Positions 34,890 to 45,744 of a stretch of 64,000 bases of DNA are shown here, one piece after another; the stretch's first letter is position 1, and every line of letters starts with the position of its first letter. Source of the DNA: Rhizobium sp. Root1334. GTDB lineage: Bacteria; Pseudomonadota; Alphaproteobacteria; Rhizobiales; Rhizobiaceae. The position numbers and the translations under genes were made by a program. Location: the NCBI RefSeq assembly GCF_001426665.1, contig NZ_LMEY01000029.1:322654-386653 (forward strand). Reading direction: 5' to 3'. The notes under the pieces were generated by a model that ran no database searches, was not told where the DNA came from, and worked only from the letters and a program-made list of their open reading frames with translations.

Positions 34890-36065
34890 ATGCTCGAAAG
34901 CTGGCGCTGGTTTGGACCACAGGACCCGGTTACTCTTTCGGATGCGCGCCAAGCGGGCGCACATGGTGTCGTCACCGCCCTTCACCATATTTACGATGGC
35001 CGTATCTGGACACCGGATGACATTGCCGAGCGTATGGCGCTGGTCCGGAAAGCCGGAATGACCTGGTCCGTCTGCGAGTCCATTCCCGTCAATTCCGCAA
35101 TCAAGCGGCGCGACGGCGAATGGCGCCGGTATCTCGACGCCTGGAAACAGAGCCTTGCCAATCTCGGCAAGGGCGGCGTGCCCGTCGTCTGCTACAATTT
35201 CATGCCGGTGGTCGACTGGACCCGCACCAACCTGATGTACCCGACCGAGGCCGGCGGCTTCGCGCTGCGCTTCGACATGATCGATTTCGTCGCGTATGAC
35301 GTCTTTGTGCTCAAGCGCCGCGCCGCCGAAGACAACTACGCGCCGGATGTCATCGAGGCTGCAAGACAGCGGCTTGCAGGAAAGAGCGACGACGAAATCC
35401 TGACGCTCGAAAAGAACATCATTGCCGGCCTGCCCGGTGGCGAGGATAGCCATACCCGCGAGAAAATCCGTGCCGAGATCGCCAGCTTCGATGCCGTCTC
35501 TTCCGATGACATGCGCGCCAATCTGATCGAATTCCTCAAGGAAGTCGTGCCGGTTGCGGCGGAAAATGGCGTCCGGCTCGCCATCCACCCGGACGACCCA
35601 CCCTTCTCGCTATTTGGCCTCCCCCGCGTCGTATCCACGGCGGGCGACGTTCAAACCATCCTCGATGCAGTCAATGAGCCGGCAAATGGCATTACCTTGT
35701 GCGCCGGTTCCTATGGCTCGCGCACCGGCAATGATGTGGTTGCGATGGCAAAGCGCTTCGCCAGCCGCATTCATTTCGCGCATCTGCGCAACGTCAACAA
35801 GGAACCGGACGGCTCCTTTATCGAATCCGAACATCTGGCCGGTGACGTCAACATGGTCTCGCTGATTTCGGCCCTGCGCGCCGAGGAGCGGCGGCGCGAG
35901 AAGGAAGGGCGCAGCGACACCATCATCCCGATGCGGCCGGATCACGGCCATCTGTTGATCGACGACCAGAAAAAGACAGTCAATCCCGGCTACTCCTGCA
36001 TCGGCCGCCTCAAGGGCCTCGCCGAACTGCGCGGCGTCATCGCCGCCGTCGACCAACTGACCTAA
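34890..36065 (+). CDS. uxuA: Mannonate dehydratase
   Basis: This 391-residue TIM-barrel enzyme dehydrates D-mannonate to 2-keto-3-deoxygluconate in glucuronate/hexuronate breakdown. The opening LESWRWFGPQDPVTLSDARQ, CYNFMPVVDWTRT, RLAIHPDDPPF with a metal-ligand His, and MRPDHGHL near the C-terminus identify UxuA. ATG 34890 has AGGAG eight bases upstream; ATG 34884 would be too close to it. It is divergent from the GntR-SDR-isomerase operon and converges on the osmoprotectant transporter with a 19-bp gap. Confidence 0.93.
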   Translation: MLESWRWFGPQDPVTLSDARQAGAHGVVTALHHIYDGRIWTPDDIAERMALVRKAGMTWSVCESIPVNSAIKRRDGEWRRYLDAWKQSLANLGKGGVPVVCYNFMPVVDWTRTNLMYPTEAGGFALRFDMIDFVAYDVFVLKRRAAEDNYAPDVIEAARQRLAGKSDDEILTLEKNIIAGLPGGEDSHTREKIRAEIASFDAVSSDDMRANLIEFLKEVVPVAAENGVRLAIHPDDPPFSLFGLPRVVSTAGDVQTILDAVNEPANGITLCAGSYGSRTGNDVVAMAKRFASRIHFAHLRNVNKEPDGSFIESEHLAGDVNMVSLISALRAEERRREKEGRSDTIIPMRPDHGHLLIDDQKKTVNPGYSCIGRLKGLAELRGVIAAVDQLT

Positions 36066-36084
36066 CGACAGGCGAGGCACGAGG

Positions 36085-36837
36085 TCAACCTCGCGCCGAC
36101 AGCCCTGCACGACGGGCAAGGACACGCTCGATCGCCGAAAACCCGTCATAGATCAGCACGGCCAGAGCGCCGACAATCAGTCCGCCCTGCAGCACGAAGG
36201 CGATATTGTTGGATTGCAGCCCGGCGATGATGACTTCGCCCAGCGTCTTTGCCGCGACCGTCGAGCCGATCGTCGCAGTGGCCAGGCTGATCACCACCGA
36301 CAGCCGGATACCCGCCAGGATGACCGGCATCGCCAGCGGCAGTTCCACCTTGAACAGCCGCTGGCGATCAGTCATGCCGGAACCGCGGGCCGCCTCCATC
36401 ACCGCAGGCGGCAAGGTCGTCAGCCCCGTCAGCGTGTTTTCGAAGATCGGCAGCAAGCCGTAGAGAAACAGTGCCACCAGCGTCGGCTTCTCACCAAAAC
36501 CGAGGATCGGCACCGCCAGCGCCAGCACGGCCACCGGCGGAAATGTCTGCCCGACATTCACGAGACTGCGCGACAAAGGCAGGAATTCGGCACCAAAGGA
36601 CCGGGTGACGAGGATCGCCAGCGTCACAGCAACGAGTACGGCGCCGGTCGTGGCGATGGCGACGGTGCGCAGATGCAGGAGGGTCAGCGTCAGCAGGCTG
36701 CCCTGATTGTAGATCGCCGGCGCATTGTCCTGCACCAATGGTTTCAACAGGGGATCAAACAAGTCTGGCGACACCAGAAAGGCGATTAGAAAAGCTAGCA
36801 GCGCTGCGCGCAGGATATTTGGGATCCATGCCCTCAT
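36085..36837 (-). CDS. yehW: Osmoprotectant-type ABC permease (YehW-like)
   Basis: This 250-residue permease of the OpuC/Yeh family has the contact loop AARGSGMTDRQRLFKVELP and helices typical of a single BPD_transp_1 domain. It is the last gene of a four-gene leftward operon with the order binding protein, large permease, ATPase, small permease. That is the same order and sizes as E. coli yehZYXW. Its start overlaps the ATPase stop (ATGA). The family imports glycine betaine, choline or related compounds; the Yeh system is a low-affinity member. Confidence 0.87.
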   Translation of the reverse strand: MRAWIPNILRAALLAFLIAFLVSPDLFDPLLKPLVQDNAPAIYNQGSLLTLTLLHLRTVAIATTGAVLVAVTLAILVTRSFGAEFLPLSRSLVNVGQTFPPVAVLALAVPILGFGEKPTLVALFLYGLLPIFENTLTGLTTLPPAVMEAARGSGMTDRQRLFKVELPLAMPVILAGIRLSVVISLATATIGSTVAAKTLGEVIIAGLQSNNIAFVLQGGLIVGALAVLIYDGFSAIERVLARRAGLSARG

Positions 36838-37772
36838 TGCGGTTTTGCCGCCCGTCTGCTCAGTCCCTCCAGGGTCACCCTGCCAAGGATCGTCCCATCG
36901 GCGGCGGCGACCGGCAACGCGGATCGGCCGGTCCACAACAGTTCGGAAAGCGCGTCGCGCTGGCTCATCGTTTCCGCCAGTGGTTTTCCATCGGCCGCTC
37001 CCGGCTCGACGGCATCACCCGCGGTCTTGATCGACAACAGGCGGAACGGCCGCTCGCTGGCGCCGATCAGTGTCTGGACGAATTCCGTCGCCGGGTCCTT
37101 CACCAGTTCGGCGGGCTTGCCGTATTGGACAAGCGCGCCCTTGTCCATGACGGCAATCTTGTGGGCGAGATGAAACGCCTCGTCCATGTCATGCGTCACC
37201 AGCACGATCGTCGTGCCCAGCAGCCTCTGGATGGCCAGCAGATCCGCCTGTGCCTTTGCCCGGATGATCGGATCGAGCGCACCGAACGGTTCGTCCATCA
37301 ACAGTACGTTCGGCTCCGCCGCCAAGGCCCGCGCCACGCCGACACGCTGCTGCTGGCCACCGGAAAGCTCATGCGGACACCGCGCCGAAAACACGATGGG
37401 ATCAAGCTGAAACAGGGTCAAGAGTTCCGCCACCTTGGCGTCGATCCGCGCTTGGTCCCAACCGAGCAGGGTGGGCACCGTAGCGATGTTTTGGGCGACG
37501 GTGCGATGCGGAAACAGTCCATGCCCCTGGATCGCGTAGCCGATCCGGCGGCGCAGTTCGAAACCCGGCATCGCCCGATTGTCCTCGCCATCAAGGCGAA
37601 TCGCGCCGGATGTCGGCTCGACCAGCCGGTTGATCATCCGCAGCAGCGTCGTCTTGCCCGAACCGGATGTGCCGACAATGACGGTGACCGTACGTGGTTC
37701 GATCGTCATCGACACATTGTTGACGACCGTGTTGCCGTCATAGCGTTTGGTGATCCCGTCGATTTCGATCAT
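36834..37772 (-). CDS. yehX: Osmoprotectant-type ABC ATPase (YehX-like)
   Basis: This 312-residue ATPase has Walker A GTSGSGKTTLLRMIN, the Q-loop region GYAIQGHGLFPHRT, signature LSGGQQQRVGVARA and Walker B VLLMDEPFGALD. A C-terminal extension of about 70 residues ends in a partial CBS-like segment (SALPVAAADGTILGRVTLEGL), as in OpuCA/YehX proteins. The start overlaps the stop of the large permease gene. It energises the transporter formed with the two permeases on either side. Confidence 0.9.
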   Translation of the reverse strand: MIEIDGITKRYDGNTVVNNVSMTIEPRTVTVIVGTSGSGKTTLLRMINRLVEPTSGAIRLDGEDNRAMPGFELRRRIGYAIQGHGLFPHRTVAQNIATVPTLLGWDQARIDAKVAELLTLFQLDPIVFSARCPHELSGGQQQRVGVARALAAEPNVLLMDEPFGALDPIIRAKAQADLLAIQRLLGTTIVLVTHDMDEAFHLAHKIAVMDKGALVQYGKPAELVKDPATEFVQTLIGASERPFRLLSIKTAGDAVEPGAADGKPLAETMSQRDALSELLWTGRSALPVAAADGTILGRVTLEGLSRRAAKPQ

Positions 37773-38935
37773 GCGGCCCTGCTTCGTTCTCGCTGAGGAG
37801 CGTTAATTTCAATAAGCGCGTCGAGCACGATCGCCGCTGCGAAGGCCAACACCACAGTCGGCACTGCCCCAAGCAACACCAGATCCATTGCCGTCTGGCC
37901 GATGCCCTGGAACACGAAGACGCCGAAGCCCCCACCACCGATCAATGCGGCAATCGTCGCAAGGCCGATATTCTGCACCAGCACGATGCGAATGCCGGTG
38001 AGAATGACCGGCATTGCCAGCGGAAACTCGACCCCGAACAGCCGCTGCCGGTCCGTCATGCCGATGCCGCGGGCAGCCTCGTTGGCCTCGCGCGGCACGC
38101 CTGCTAGGCCAACCACGGTGTTGGCGACCACTGGCAGCAGCGAATAGAGAAACAAGGCGACGAAAGCGGGAGCGGCACCGATGCCGCGAATGCCGATGGC
38201 GGCGGCCCCAGGCACGTGGACGGCGATCCAGCCAAGCGGTGCGATGAGAATGCCGAACAGGGCAATCGACGGTATCGTCTGAATGAGGTTCAACGTGTTG
38301 AGTACGCCGGCCCGCAAAGGCGCCACCCGATGGCAGAGAATGCCGAGTGGCAACCCTACCAGGACGGAAGCAACCAGCGACCCAAGCGCCAGCGTCACAT
38401 GCCTCCCGGCCTCCAGCCAGAACACATCGGCGCGGCCTGAGTATTCCTTGAGGATCGACAGCCCATCCCACAGGCCCGACATCAGGACCACGGCTGCCCC
38501 ACCGAGCGTGATCGCCAGGAGCAGCACCCTGACCAACGGTAAAGGCCGCAGCCGCGTGATCGAATCGGCAGCAAGCAGGGCAAAGGAAAACAGCAGGATC
38601 CAGAAGCCGGAAGCAGGAGAAACCCGGGCATATGCGTTGGCGGGCGGTGTCAGGTGGGTCGCAGCCATTCCGATGAACACGGCAATGGCGGCTAGACCGG
38701 CCGCGGCGACAAGCAGCCGAAGACGTGTCGGCGTCCTTAAAAGGACGATCAGCGCCGCTCCGGCCAACAGCCCAAGAAGGAGCATGCCTGCCCCAGTGGG
38801 CAAGGCATCGAGGATACCTTTGGCGTCGCCCGGCACGATACGGTTGGCGCGAAAGGTCGCAAACGGTGCGGCGAGCGCCCCGTAAGCGATCAATACCCCA
38901 ATGACCACGCCGAGCTTATCGAAGCGAATGCTCAA
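37769..38935 (-). CDS. yehY: Osmoprotectant-type ABC permease, long form (YehY-like)
   Basis: This 388-residue permease has additional N-terminal membrane helices before the transporter domain. The domain contains AARGIGMTDRQRLFGVEFPLAMP, near-identical to the contact loop in the small permease. Length matches E. coli YehY (about 385). The apparent start is TTG at 38935 with GGGGATGGCAGT before it, and no in-frame ATG of reasonable position exists. It pairs with the YehW-like permease. Confidence 0.85.
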   Translation of the reverse strand: MSIRFDKLGVVIGVLIAYGALAAPFATFRANRIVPGDAKGILDALPTGAGMLLLGLLAGAALIVLLRTPTRLRLLVAAAGLAAIAVFIGMAATHLTPPANAYARVSPASGFWILLFSFALLAADSITRLRPLPLVRVLLLAITLGGAAVVLMSGLWDGLSILKEYSGRADVFWLEAGRHVTLALGSLVASVLVGLPLGILCHRVAPLRAGVLNTLNLIQTIPSIALFGILIAPLGWIAVHVPGAAAIGIRGIGAAPAFVALFLYSLLPVVANTVVGLAGVPREANEAARGIGMTDRQRLFGVEFPLAMPVILTGIRIVLVQNIGLATIAALIGGGGFGVFVFQGIGQTAMDLVLLGAVPTVVLAFAAAIVLDALIEINAPQRERSRAA

Positions 38936-39009
38936 ACTGCCATCCCCATCCCATTAGACCGGCTCCGCTTCGGGAACCGGTCATTTCAGGGCAGCCTATT
39001 TCAGCCGGC

Positions 39010-39921
39010 TTACTTCAGAAAACCATTCTTTTTCAAAAAGTCTTCCGCAACCGCCTTTGCAGGCTCGCCGCCAACCTGAACGCGGCCGTTCAGGTCCTGC
39101 AGGGTCACCAGGTCAAGCTTCTCGAACACCGGCTTCAGCAGGGTTTCGATTTGCGGATGCTCCTTTAGAACCGCCTCCCGGATGATCGGCGCGGGCTGGT
39201 AGACGGGCTGCACCGCTTTGTCGTCTTCCAGAACCACAAGACCCGATGGCGCGATGCCGCCGTCCGTGCCGTAGACCATGGCGGCGTTGGCGCCATTGGT
39301 CTGGTTGGCCGCGGCCGCGATGGTCGCTGCGGTATCGCCGCCCGAAAGGGTGATAAGTTGGTCTGATTTCAGCGTGAAACCATAGGTCGTCTGGAACGCA
39401 GGCAAGGCTGCCGCCGAGTTGACAAATTCCGAGGAGGCCGCCAGCACCACCGCGCCGCCACCCGCAACATATTTGCCGAAATCGCTGAAGGTCTTGATGC
39501 TGCTGGCATCGGCCAGATCCTTGCGCACGGCGACGGCCCAGGTATTGTTGGCCGGCGACGGCGACAGCCATACAATCTTGTTGGCGTCGTAGTCGAGTTT
39601 CTTGGCTTCGGCATACCCCGTTGCGGCATCCTTCCAGAGCGGATCGTCGGCCTTTTCGAAGAAGAATGCGGCGTTGCCGGTATATTCAGGGTAGATATCG
39701 ATTTCACCGGCAGCAATCGCCTTGCGCACGACCGGGGTTGCCCCGAGCTGCACCCGGTCGGTCGTCTCGATATTGTTGGCCTTGAGCACGGCAAGAATGA
39801 TGTTGCCAAGCACACCACCCTCGGTGTCGATCTTAGAGGAGACGACGACCTGGGCATTGGCCGCAGCCGTGGAAACGAGCACGGCGAACGCGGCCCCGAT
39901 CAATGTTGTTTTCAGACGCAC
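39010..39921 (-). CDS. osmF: Osmoprotectant binding protein (OsmF/YehZ-like)
   Basis: This 303-residue periplasmic protein of the OpuAC family starts at GTG 39921 behind GGGAGAATTAAC. The next residues RLKTTLIGAAFAVLVSTAAANA form a signal peptide. The mature protein has VVVSSKIDTEGGVLGNIILAVLK, EIDIYPEYTGNAAFFF and VYGTDGGIAPSGLVVLED, typical of OsmF/ProX-like proteins. It is the promoter-proximal gene of the yeh-type operon. A longer in-frame reading upstream is not signal-like and is rejected. Confidence 0.87.
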   Translation of the reverse strand: MRLKTTLIGAAFAVLVSTAAANAQVVVSSKIDTEGGVLGNIILAVLKANNIETTDRVQLGATPVVRKAIAAGEIDIYPEYTGNAAFFFEKADDPLWKDAATGYAEAKKLDYDANKIVWLSPSPANNTWAVAVRKDLADASSIKTFSDFGKYVAGGGAVVLAASSEFVNSAAALPAFQTTYGFTLKSDQLITLSGGDTAATIAAAANQTNGANAAMVYGTDGGIAPSGLVVLEDDKAVQPVYQPAPIIREAVLKEHPQIETLLKPVFEKLDLVTLQDLNGRVQVGGEPAKAVAEDFLKKNGFLK

Positions 39922-40250
39922 GTTAATTCTCCCTTGAAACTGTTCACAATTTCTCCCACGCCCGCCGGCATGCGTCGGGGCATAAACTGCCATATGTGGC
40001 AAGGTTCGGAGAAAAATAGAGCGCGGAAAAGGGAATTTGCGCAGAACAACAACCCGATCGATCCGGGCCGCTTCAGAACCATGAGGGATACAAAGGTTAA
40101 GGATGCCGAAAAGCGGCCCTGCCCAAGGTACAAACCGGGACGGAGCCCCACCTGCCCGCCCGGTTTTGTCGTTCGGCAACGTCTCTGGCGTTGTCTATGC
40201 TGATGCCTGAACCGGCATCAGCATGCCCCAGGTGCGCGCGAAACGCACCA
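39922..40250. other. 329-bp intergenic region between TRAP and osmF genes
   Basis: This holds the promoter region of the leftward osmF operon at its left side and the 3' end of the TRAP operon at its right side. I see a 9-bp-stem hairpin at 40199-40222 but no gene. Short open frames on either strand lack a ribosome binding site. Confidence 0.5.
40199..40222 (-). terminator. Hairpin downstream of the TRAP operon
   Basis: GCTGATGCC and GGCATCAGC form a perfect 9-bp stem with loop TGAACC, about 30 bp past the stop of the large TRAP permease gene. There is no T-run, so intrinsic termination is uncertain. Confidence 0.45.
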
Positions 40251-41564
40251 TCATTGCACGGACGCCGTTCCGTAGATGAGGTCGGGAAGCCAGAGGGAAA
40301 GCTGCGGGAAAATACTGAGAATCCCCAGCAGAATCATCATCATGAGCAAGTAGGGAACGACCTCTCTTGCATAGGCCATCATCGGAACACGCATCACCAT
40401 CGAGGAGATGTACATCAGCCCGCCGACCGGCGGCGTAATGCCGGCGATTGTCAGATTGGTGATGAAGATGATGCCGAAATGCACCCGGTCGATATGGACG
40501 CCATCGATGATCGGAATGAGCATCGGCGTCAGGATGATCAATGCCGCCGATCCCTCGATCGCCGTGCCGATAATCATCAGCATGACGTTGATCAACAGCA
40601 GCATCATCAACGGATTGTCGGTGGCCGCACCAAGCCAGCTCGACATCGCCTGCGGAACCTGCTCCCAGGCAAGATAGAAACCAAAGGCCGCAGCAGCGCA
40701 AATCATCACCATGACGACGGCGGAATCGCGCACGGCCTCGGCCAGCACTTCCGGTATCTGCCGGATGGTGAATTCCCGGTAGCCGAAGATGGCAACGAAC
40801 AGCACATAGACAACGACGACCGCGCCGGCCTCGGTTGTGGTGAACAGGCCATAGCGTGTACCCGCAAAGATGACGACCGGAATGGATAGAGCCCAGAGAC
40901 CGTCAATCAGCGCGGCCCTGACCTCGGCGCCGCTCGCCCTTTTCTCGCGCAACGATTTGTAGCCGCGCTTCTTGGCGATGAAAAACGTGGTGATCATCAG
41001 GCCAAGGGCAAGAGCGAGCCCGGGGACGACCCCGGCTGCAAACAGCCGGCCGATCGAGGTTTCCGCCAGAAAGCCATAGACGATCAGCCCGATGGACGGC
41101 GGAATGAGGCTGGTAATTACAGCCGCCGACGAGGTGATCACGGCGGCAAAGGCACGGCTGTAGCCGCGCTCGGCCATCTGCACGCCAAGCGTCTTGGCGA
41201 GCATCGCCGCGTCGGCATTGGCCGACGCCGTGAGCCCCCCGAGAAGTGTCGCAAGCACCGTGCACATCTGAGCGAGCGCACCGGTCATGTGGCCGACCAA
41301 GACATCGGCCAGGTTGAGCAGGCGCCGCGTGATACCGGACGCGTTCATGATACAGCCGGCCAGAACAAACAGGGGAAGCGCCAGCAGAGAAACCGACTGG
41401 CTGCCTTCCGCCATTTCCTGCGCGAAATTGGACAAGGGGATCATGTCCATGTTCAGGAAGAAGAAGGCGAGCGCGCCGATGGCCATGGCCCAGGTGATCG
41501 GCGTCGAAAGCAGGAAAAGGATGGCAACGAGAAGGGACGGCCCAGCAAGATGGAAAAAGGTCAT
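40251..41564 (-). CDS. dctM: TRAP transporter large permease (DctM family)
   Basis: This 437-residue very hydrophobic protein has the DctM layout of about 12 helices. NADAAMLAKTLGVQMAERGYSR, SSAAVITSLIPPSIGLIVYGF and LTIAGITPPVGGLMYISSMV are the family's glycine/proline-rich re-entrant segments. The start at 41564 overlaps the small-permease stop by four bases (ATGA). It couples sodium-driven import to the partner binding protein. It is the last gene of a dctP-dctQ-dctM operon. Confidence 0.93.
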   Translation of the reverse strand: MTFFHLAGPSLLVAILFLLSTPITWAMAIGALAFFFLNMDMIPLSNFAQEMAEGSQSVSLLALPLFVLAGCIMNASGITRRLLNLADVLVGHMTGALAQMCTVLATLLGGLTASANADAAMLAKTLGVQMAERGYSRAFAAVITSSAAVITSLIPPSIGLIVYGFLAETSIGRLFAAGVVPGLALALGLMITTFFIAKKRGYKSLREKRASGAEVRAALIDGLWALSIPVVIFAGTRYGLFTTTEAGAVVVVYVLFVAIFGYREFTIRQIPEVLAEAVRDSAVVMVMICAAAAFGFYLAWEQVPQAMSSWLGAATDNPLMMLLLINVMLMIIGTAIEGSAALIILTPMLIPIIDGVHIDRVHFGIIFITNLTIAGITPPVGGLMYISSMVMRVPMMAYAREVVPYLLMMMILLGILSIFPQLSLWLPDLIYGTASVQ

Positions 41565-42073
41565 ATGATCGAATCCACGTTTCGGTGCGTTCTCGGGCGC
41601 CACGGCCGCTCAACAAGCAAATGCTGGAGCAGCATGCCTGCCGAGGCCAGCGCCAGCGGGCCGTAAGCGAGGCTGCGCGACAGATCGAGGGCGATCGTGT
41701 GCACATGCCGAGATGTCCACGCCTGCCAGAGGAAGAGAACGGTCATCAGGATGAAAAAGGCAGCGAGAAGCACATAGTTGAACCAGCGAATGGCAGTCTG
41801 CCAGCGGTCAGGGAGCGCCGTCACCAGCACATCGATAGCCGCATGCGTTCCGAGACGCACACCTGTGATCGCACCGAAAAACACCAGGTAAGAAAATGCA
41901 AGGATGGCAAGCTCGTATGTCCAGGCCGCCGGCTGCGGAAAGATGTAACGGCTGACGACACCCCAAAGGATCGAAAAGACGACGACGATCAAAGCGGCGA
42001 CACCGATCGCTTCATCGGCACGGCGAAGACTGAGCAGCGGGCTATCGCCGCTGGTTTCGGTAAAACTGTTCAT
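41561..42073 (-). CDS. dctQ: TRAP transporter small permease (DctQ family)
   Basis: This 170-residue four-helix membrane protein has VAALIVVVFSILWGVVSRYIF and YLVFFGAITGVRLGTHAAIDVLV, the conserved DctQ segments. The start at 42073 follows GGGGGATATC. It lies between the binding-protein gene and dctM and overlaps dctM. DctQ links the binding protein to the large permease. Confidence 0.92.
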   Translation of the reverse strand: MNSFTETSGDSPLLSLRRADEAIGVAALIVVVFSILWGVVSRYIFPQPAAWTYELAILAFSYLVFFGAITGVRLGTHAAIDVLVTALPDRWQTAIRWFNYVLLAAFFILMTVLFLWQAWTSRHVHTIALDLSRSLAYGPLALASAGMLLQHLLVERPWRPRTHRNVDSII

Positions 42074-42133
42074 GATATCCCCCGGACGCGACAGAAATGG
42101 CCAGCCGGACACATGTCCCGCTGGCCGGCTGTT

Positions 42134-43108
42134 TTACTTCATGGCGTCCTGGATACGCTCGAACATGCCGGGCGTCAGGTTCGGAACCTTGCCATAGGCA
42201 GCCTTGGAGGCTTCGACGAAAGCAGGAACATCGACATCGGAGATGATGTCCACACCGGCATCGGCCAATTGCTTGGCGTAGACATCATCGGTCTCGAGCG
42301 TCATTTTCGTCAGGTCGATGGCGATTTTCTGGCCCTCCTCGGTCATGATCTTCTGCAGATCTTCGGGCAGGCCATTGAAAAATTGGGCGGACGCAACCCA
42401 GGCGGTGAACATCGCCTGATGGCCGGTCTTGGAAATGACCTTGCGCGTCTCATTGAGCTTGGACCCGGCGATCGATCCAAACGGACCTTCCGCCGCATCG
42501 ACGACACCGGACTGGAGCCCGTTGTAAACATCACCCCAGGGCAATTCCGTCGGACGCGCGCCATAGGTGGCGAACGTCGCCATCATGATTGGCGAGGAAG
42601 GAACGCGGATGGTGACACCGGCCAGATCGGCGGGGGTACGAATAGCCTTGTTCGCGATGATGTGACGATAGCCGAAAAGGCCATTCGGCATCAGGATCTT
42701 AATACCCTGGGCTTCAAGCTTAGCGGACAACTCCTTGTAGACGTCCGACGAGAACAGCTTGTCGCTCGCTTCGAGGCTTGGATAGACGTAAGGGCCGGCG
42801 AGAATGGACATATCGGGTTCAAACTGGCCGAGCTGCCCATAATCGGTGGCGCTGAGCAGGTTTGCGCCGCTCATGACCATCTCGTTGACCTTCTTTTGCG
42901 CTCCCAGCTGGTCGCCGGTCATGACCGTGATGGCGATCCGGCCCTCTGACCGCTCGCCGACACGCTCGGCATAGAGCTTCATCGCCTTCACGATCGGCTC
43001 GTTCGGATTAACCTGCGATGTCGAAAAGCGCAGATTGTACTCCTGAGCCGACGCGACGCCGCAAAACGACAATGCGGCCAGAACGGACGCAAGCATGACT
43101 GCCTTCAT
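42134..43108 (-). CDS. dctP: TRAP transporter substrate-binding protein (DctP family)
   Basis: This 324-residue periplasmic protein has a signal peptide (about residues 1-21, cleaved near ASA-Q). The DctP motif RVPSSPIMMATFATYGARPTELP includes the arginine that normally salt-bridges the substrate carboxylate. GLQSGVVDAAEGP follows. The ligand is therefore probably an organic acid. It is the first gene of the TRAP operon, divergent from the succinyl-CoA:acetate CoA-transferase gene, which suggests a dicarboxylate, acetate-related or sugar acid substrate; this is inference. Confidence 0.92.
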   Translation of the reverse strand: MKAVMLASVLAALSFCGVASAQEYNLRFSTSQVNPNEPIVKAMKLYAERVGERSEGRIAITVMTGDQLGAQKKVNEMVMSGANLLSATDYGQLGQFEPDMSILAGPYVYPSLEASDKLFSSDVYKELSAKLEAQGIKILMPNGLFGYRHIIANKAIRTPADLAGVTIRVPSSPIMMATFATYGARPTELPWGDVYNGLQSGVVDAAEGPFGSIAGSKLNETRKVISKTGHQAMFTAWVASAQFFNGLPEDLQKIMTEEGQKIAIDLTKMTLETDDVYAKQLADAGVDIISDVDVPAFVEASKAAYGKVPNLTPGMFERIQDAMK

Positions 43109-43266
43109 GAAATCCTCCCCTTCAGCCTGAACTCCTCTTCAGGCATAATTCATATGCGAATATAAAAGTTATAAGAGAATGGTTTGGGAACGTCAACCAA
43201 GCAAACAGCCCTCACATCCCCGCACACTCCGGTCTTTTAGCGGAAGAGGCAGGGGTGTTATTTCTT

Positions 43267-43289
43267 ATATAAAGACTAAGTCTATATAT
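43267..43289. promoter_or_regulatory. 23-bp near-palindrome, candidate operator
   Basis: The core AGACTAAGTCT is a perfect palindrome centred on 43278. After one mismatched pair the dyad continues for five A/T pairs on each side. It lies in the long gap between the leftward TRAP operon and the rightward CoA-transferase gene, so it could bind a regulator of both. No regulator gene is adjacent. Confidence 0.45.
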
Positions 43290-43309
43290 GAGCAAAAATG
43301 AGCCTCCTC

Positions 43310-43346
43310 CCGCATAAAGGGTAACCATCCCTCCGCATAAGGGTAA
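43310..43346. repeat. Short direct repeat CCGCATAA(A)GGGTAA
   Basis: CCGCATAAAGGGTAA (43310-43324) recurs as CCGCATAAGGGTAA (43333-43346), about two helical turns apart. It could be a tandem activator site or a replication-slippage product. Confidence 0.35.
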
Positions 43347-43629
43347 AAAGGCAGCCCGCCCTTCCTCAGGGCACAGGCAAGCGCACGCCGGGCGTCGATG
43401 AAAGCTGTGGTTCGGCGGCACTCGGCGCGAAGATGTCCCACTGGGAAAGCCCCACCAATCTCCGATTATTCCAGGCGCAGCGCTGCGGACGCGCCTGCCA
43501 CCGCTCCCTGAGTTTCCGGAGCATCGCCATCACGATTCCAATCGATACTGAAAATCACGCACAGGACGCTCCTGCACCAAGCTTTAAGATGTCCAAATGT
43601 GTTGGAGGCCTGCGCAAGCCGGCGTATAA

Positions 43630-45219
<1,590 letters not shown>

Positions 45220-45365
45220 CATATGACCGACATCGCCGCCTCCGGCAGAAGCCCCGGCCCGTAGCCAGTCGGGACGGACGTGCGGCCCTGACCAATTTTG
45301 GCATTGGGATCTAAGATTGAGCAAATCAACTGATCGCGGGAGACCTTACGGCCCAGGGTTCAGAA

Positions 45366-45455
45366 TGGCGGAGAGGGTGGGATTTGAACCCACGATACCC
45401 TTGCAGGTATGCCGCATTTCGAGTGCGGTGCGTTCGACCACTCTGCCACCTCTCC
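45366..45455 (-). tRNA. tRNA-Ser(CGA)
   Basis: On the minus strand the 90-nt sequence folds as a class-II tRNA. The acceptor stem is GGAGAGG/CCTCTCC with discriminator G and encoded CCA. The D-arm is GCAGAGTGGTCGAACGC, and the anticodon arm CCGCA-CTCGAAA-TGCGG gives anticodon CGA. A long variable arm (TACCTGCAAGGGTA) and T-arm GTGGGTTCAAATCCCAC complete it. Anticodon CGA reads UCG serine codons. Confidence 0.97.
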
Positions 45456-45560
45456 GGATATGCTGGTCGGCGCCGTAGCGCGACGCGGTTCATAGCGGCA
45501 GTTTTTGGCGATGGCAAGAGGGTGGATCAAGGAAAATCAGGCTCATCCGCGCCTTTCTTC

Positions 45561-45589
45561 TTGACAGTTTTGCCGGCTTCCCGTAATTC
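45561..45589 (+). promoter_or_regulatory. Sigma-70-type promoter for rplU-rpmA
   Basis: TTGACA (45561-45566), a 17-bp spacer and TAATTC (45584-45589) form a good housekeeping promoter about 155 bp upstream of the rplU start. It leaves a leader of roughly 150 nt in which autoregulation could occur, but I see no specific structure that proves it. Confidence 0.55.
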
Positions 45590-45744
45590 GCGAACTTGAA
45601 GTGGTGTGGCATGCCCTCACCGCGCCGGGCTTTTATTGGCCCGTTTCACCGGCAAGACCCACAAGGCCTTGTCATCGTCCGACTGAAGAAAAAGACGGCC
45701 TCGCCATCGCGTGAAGAGCCGGAACGAACATGAAAGGATAAAAA

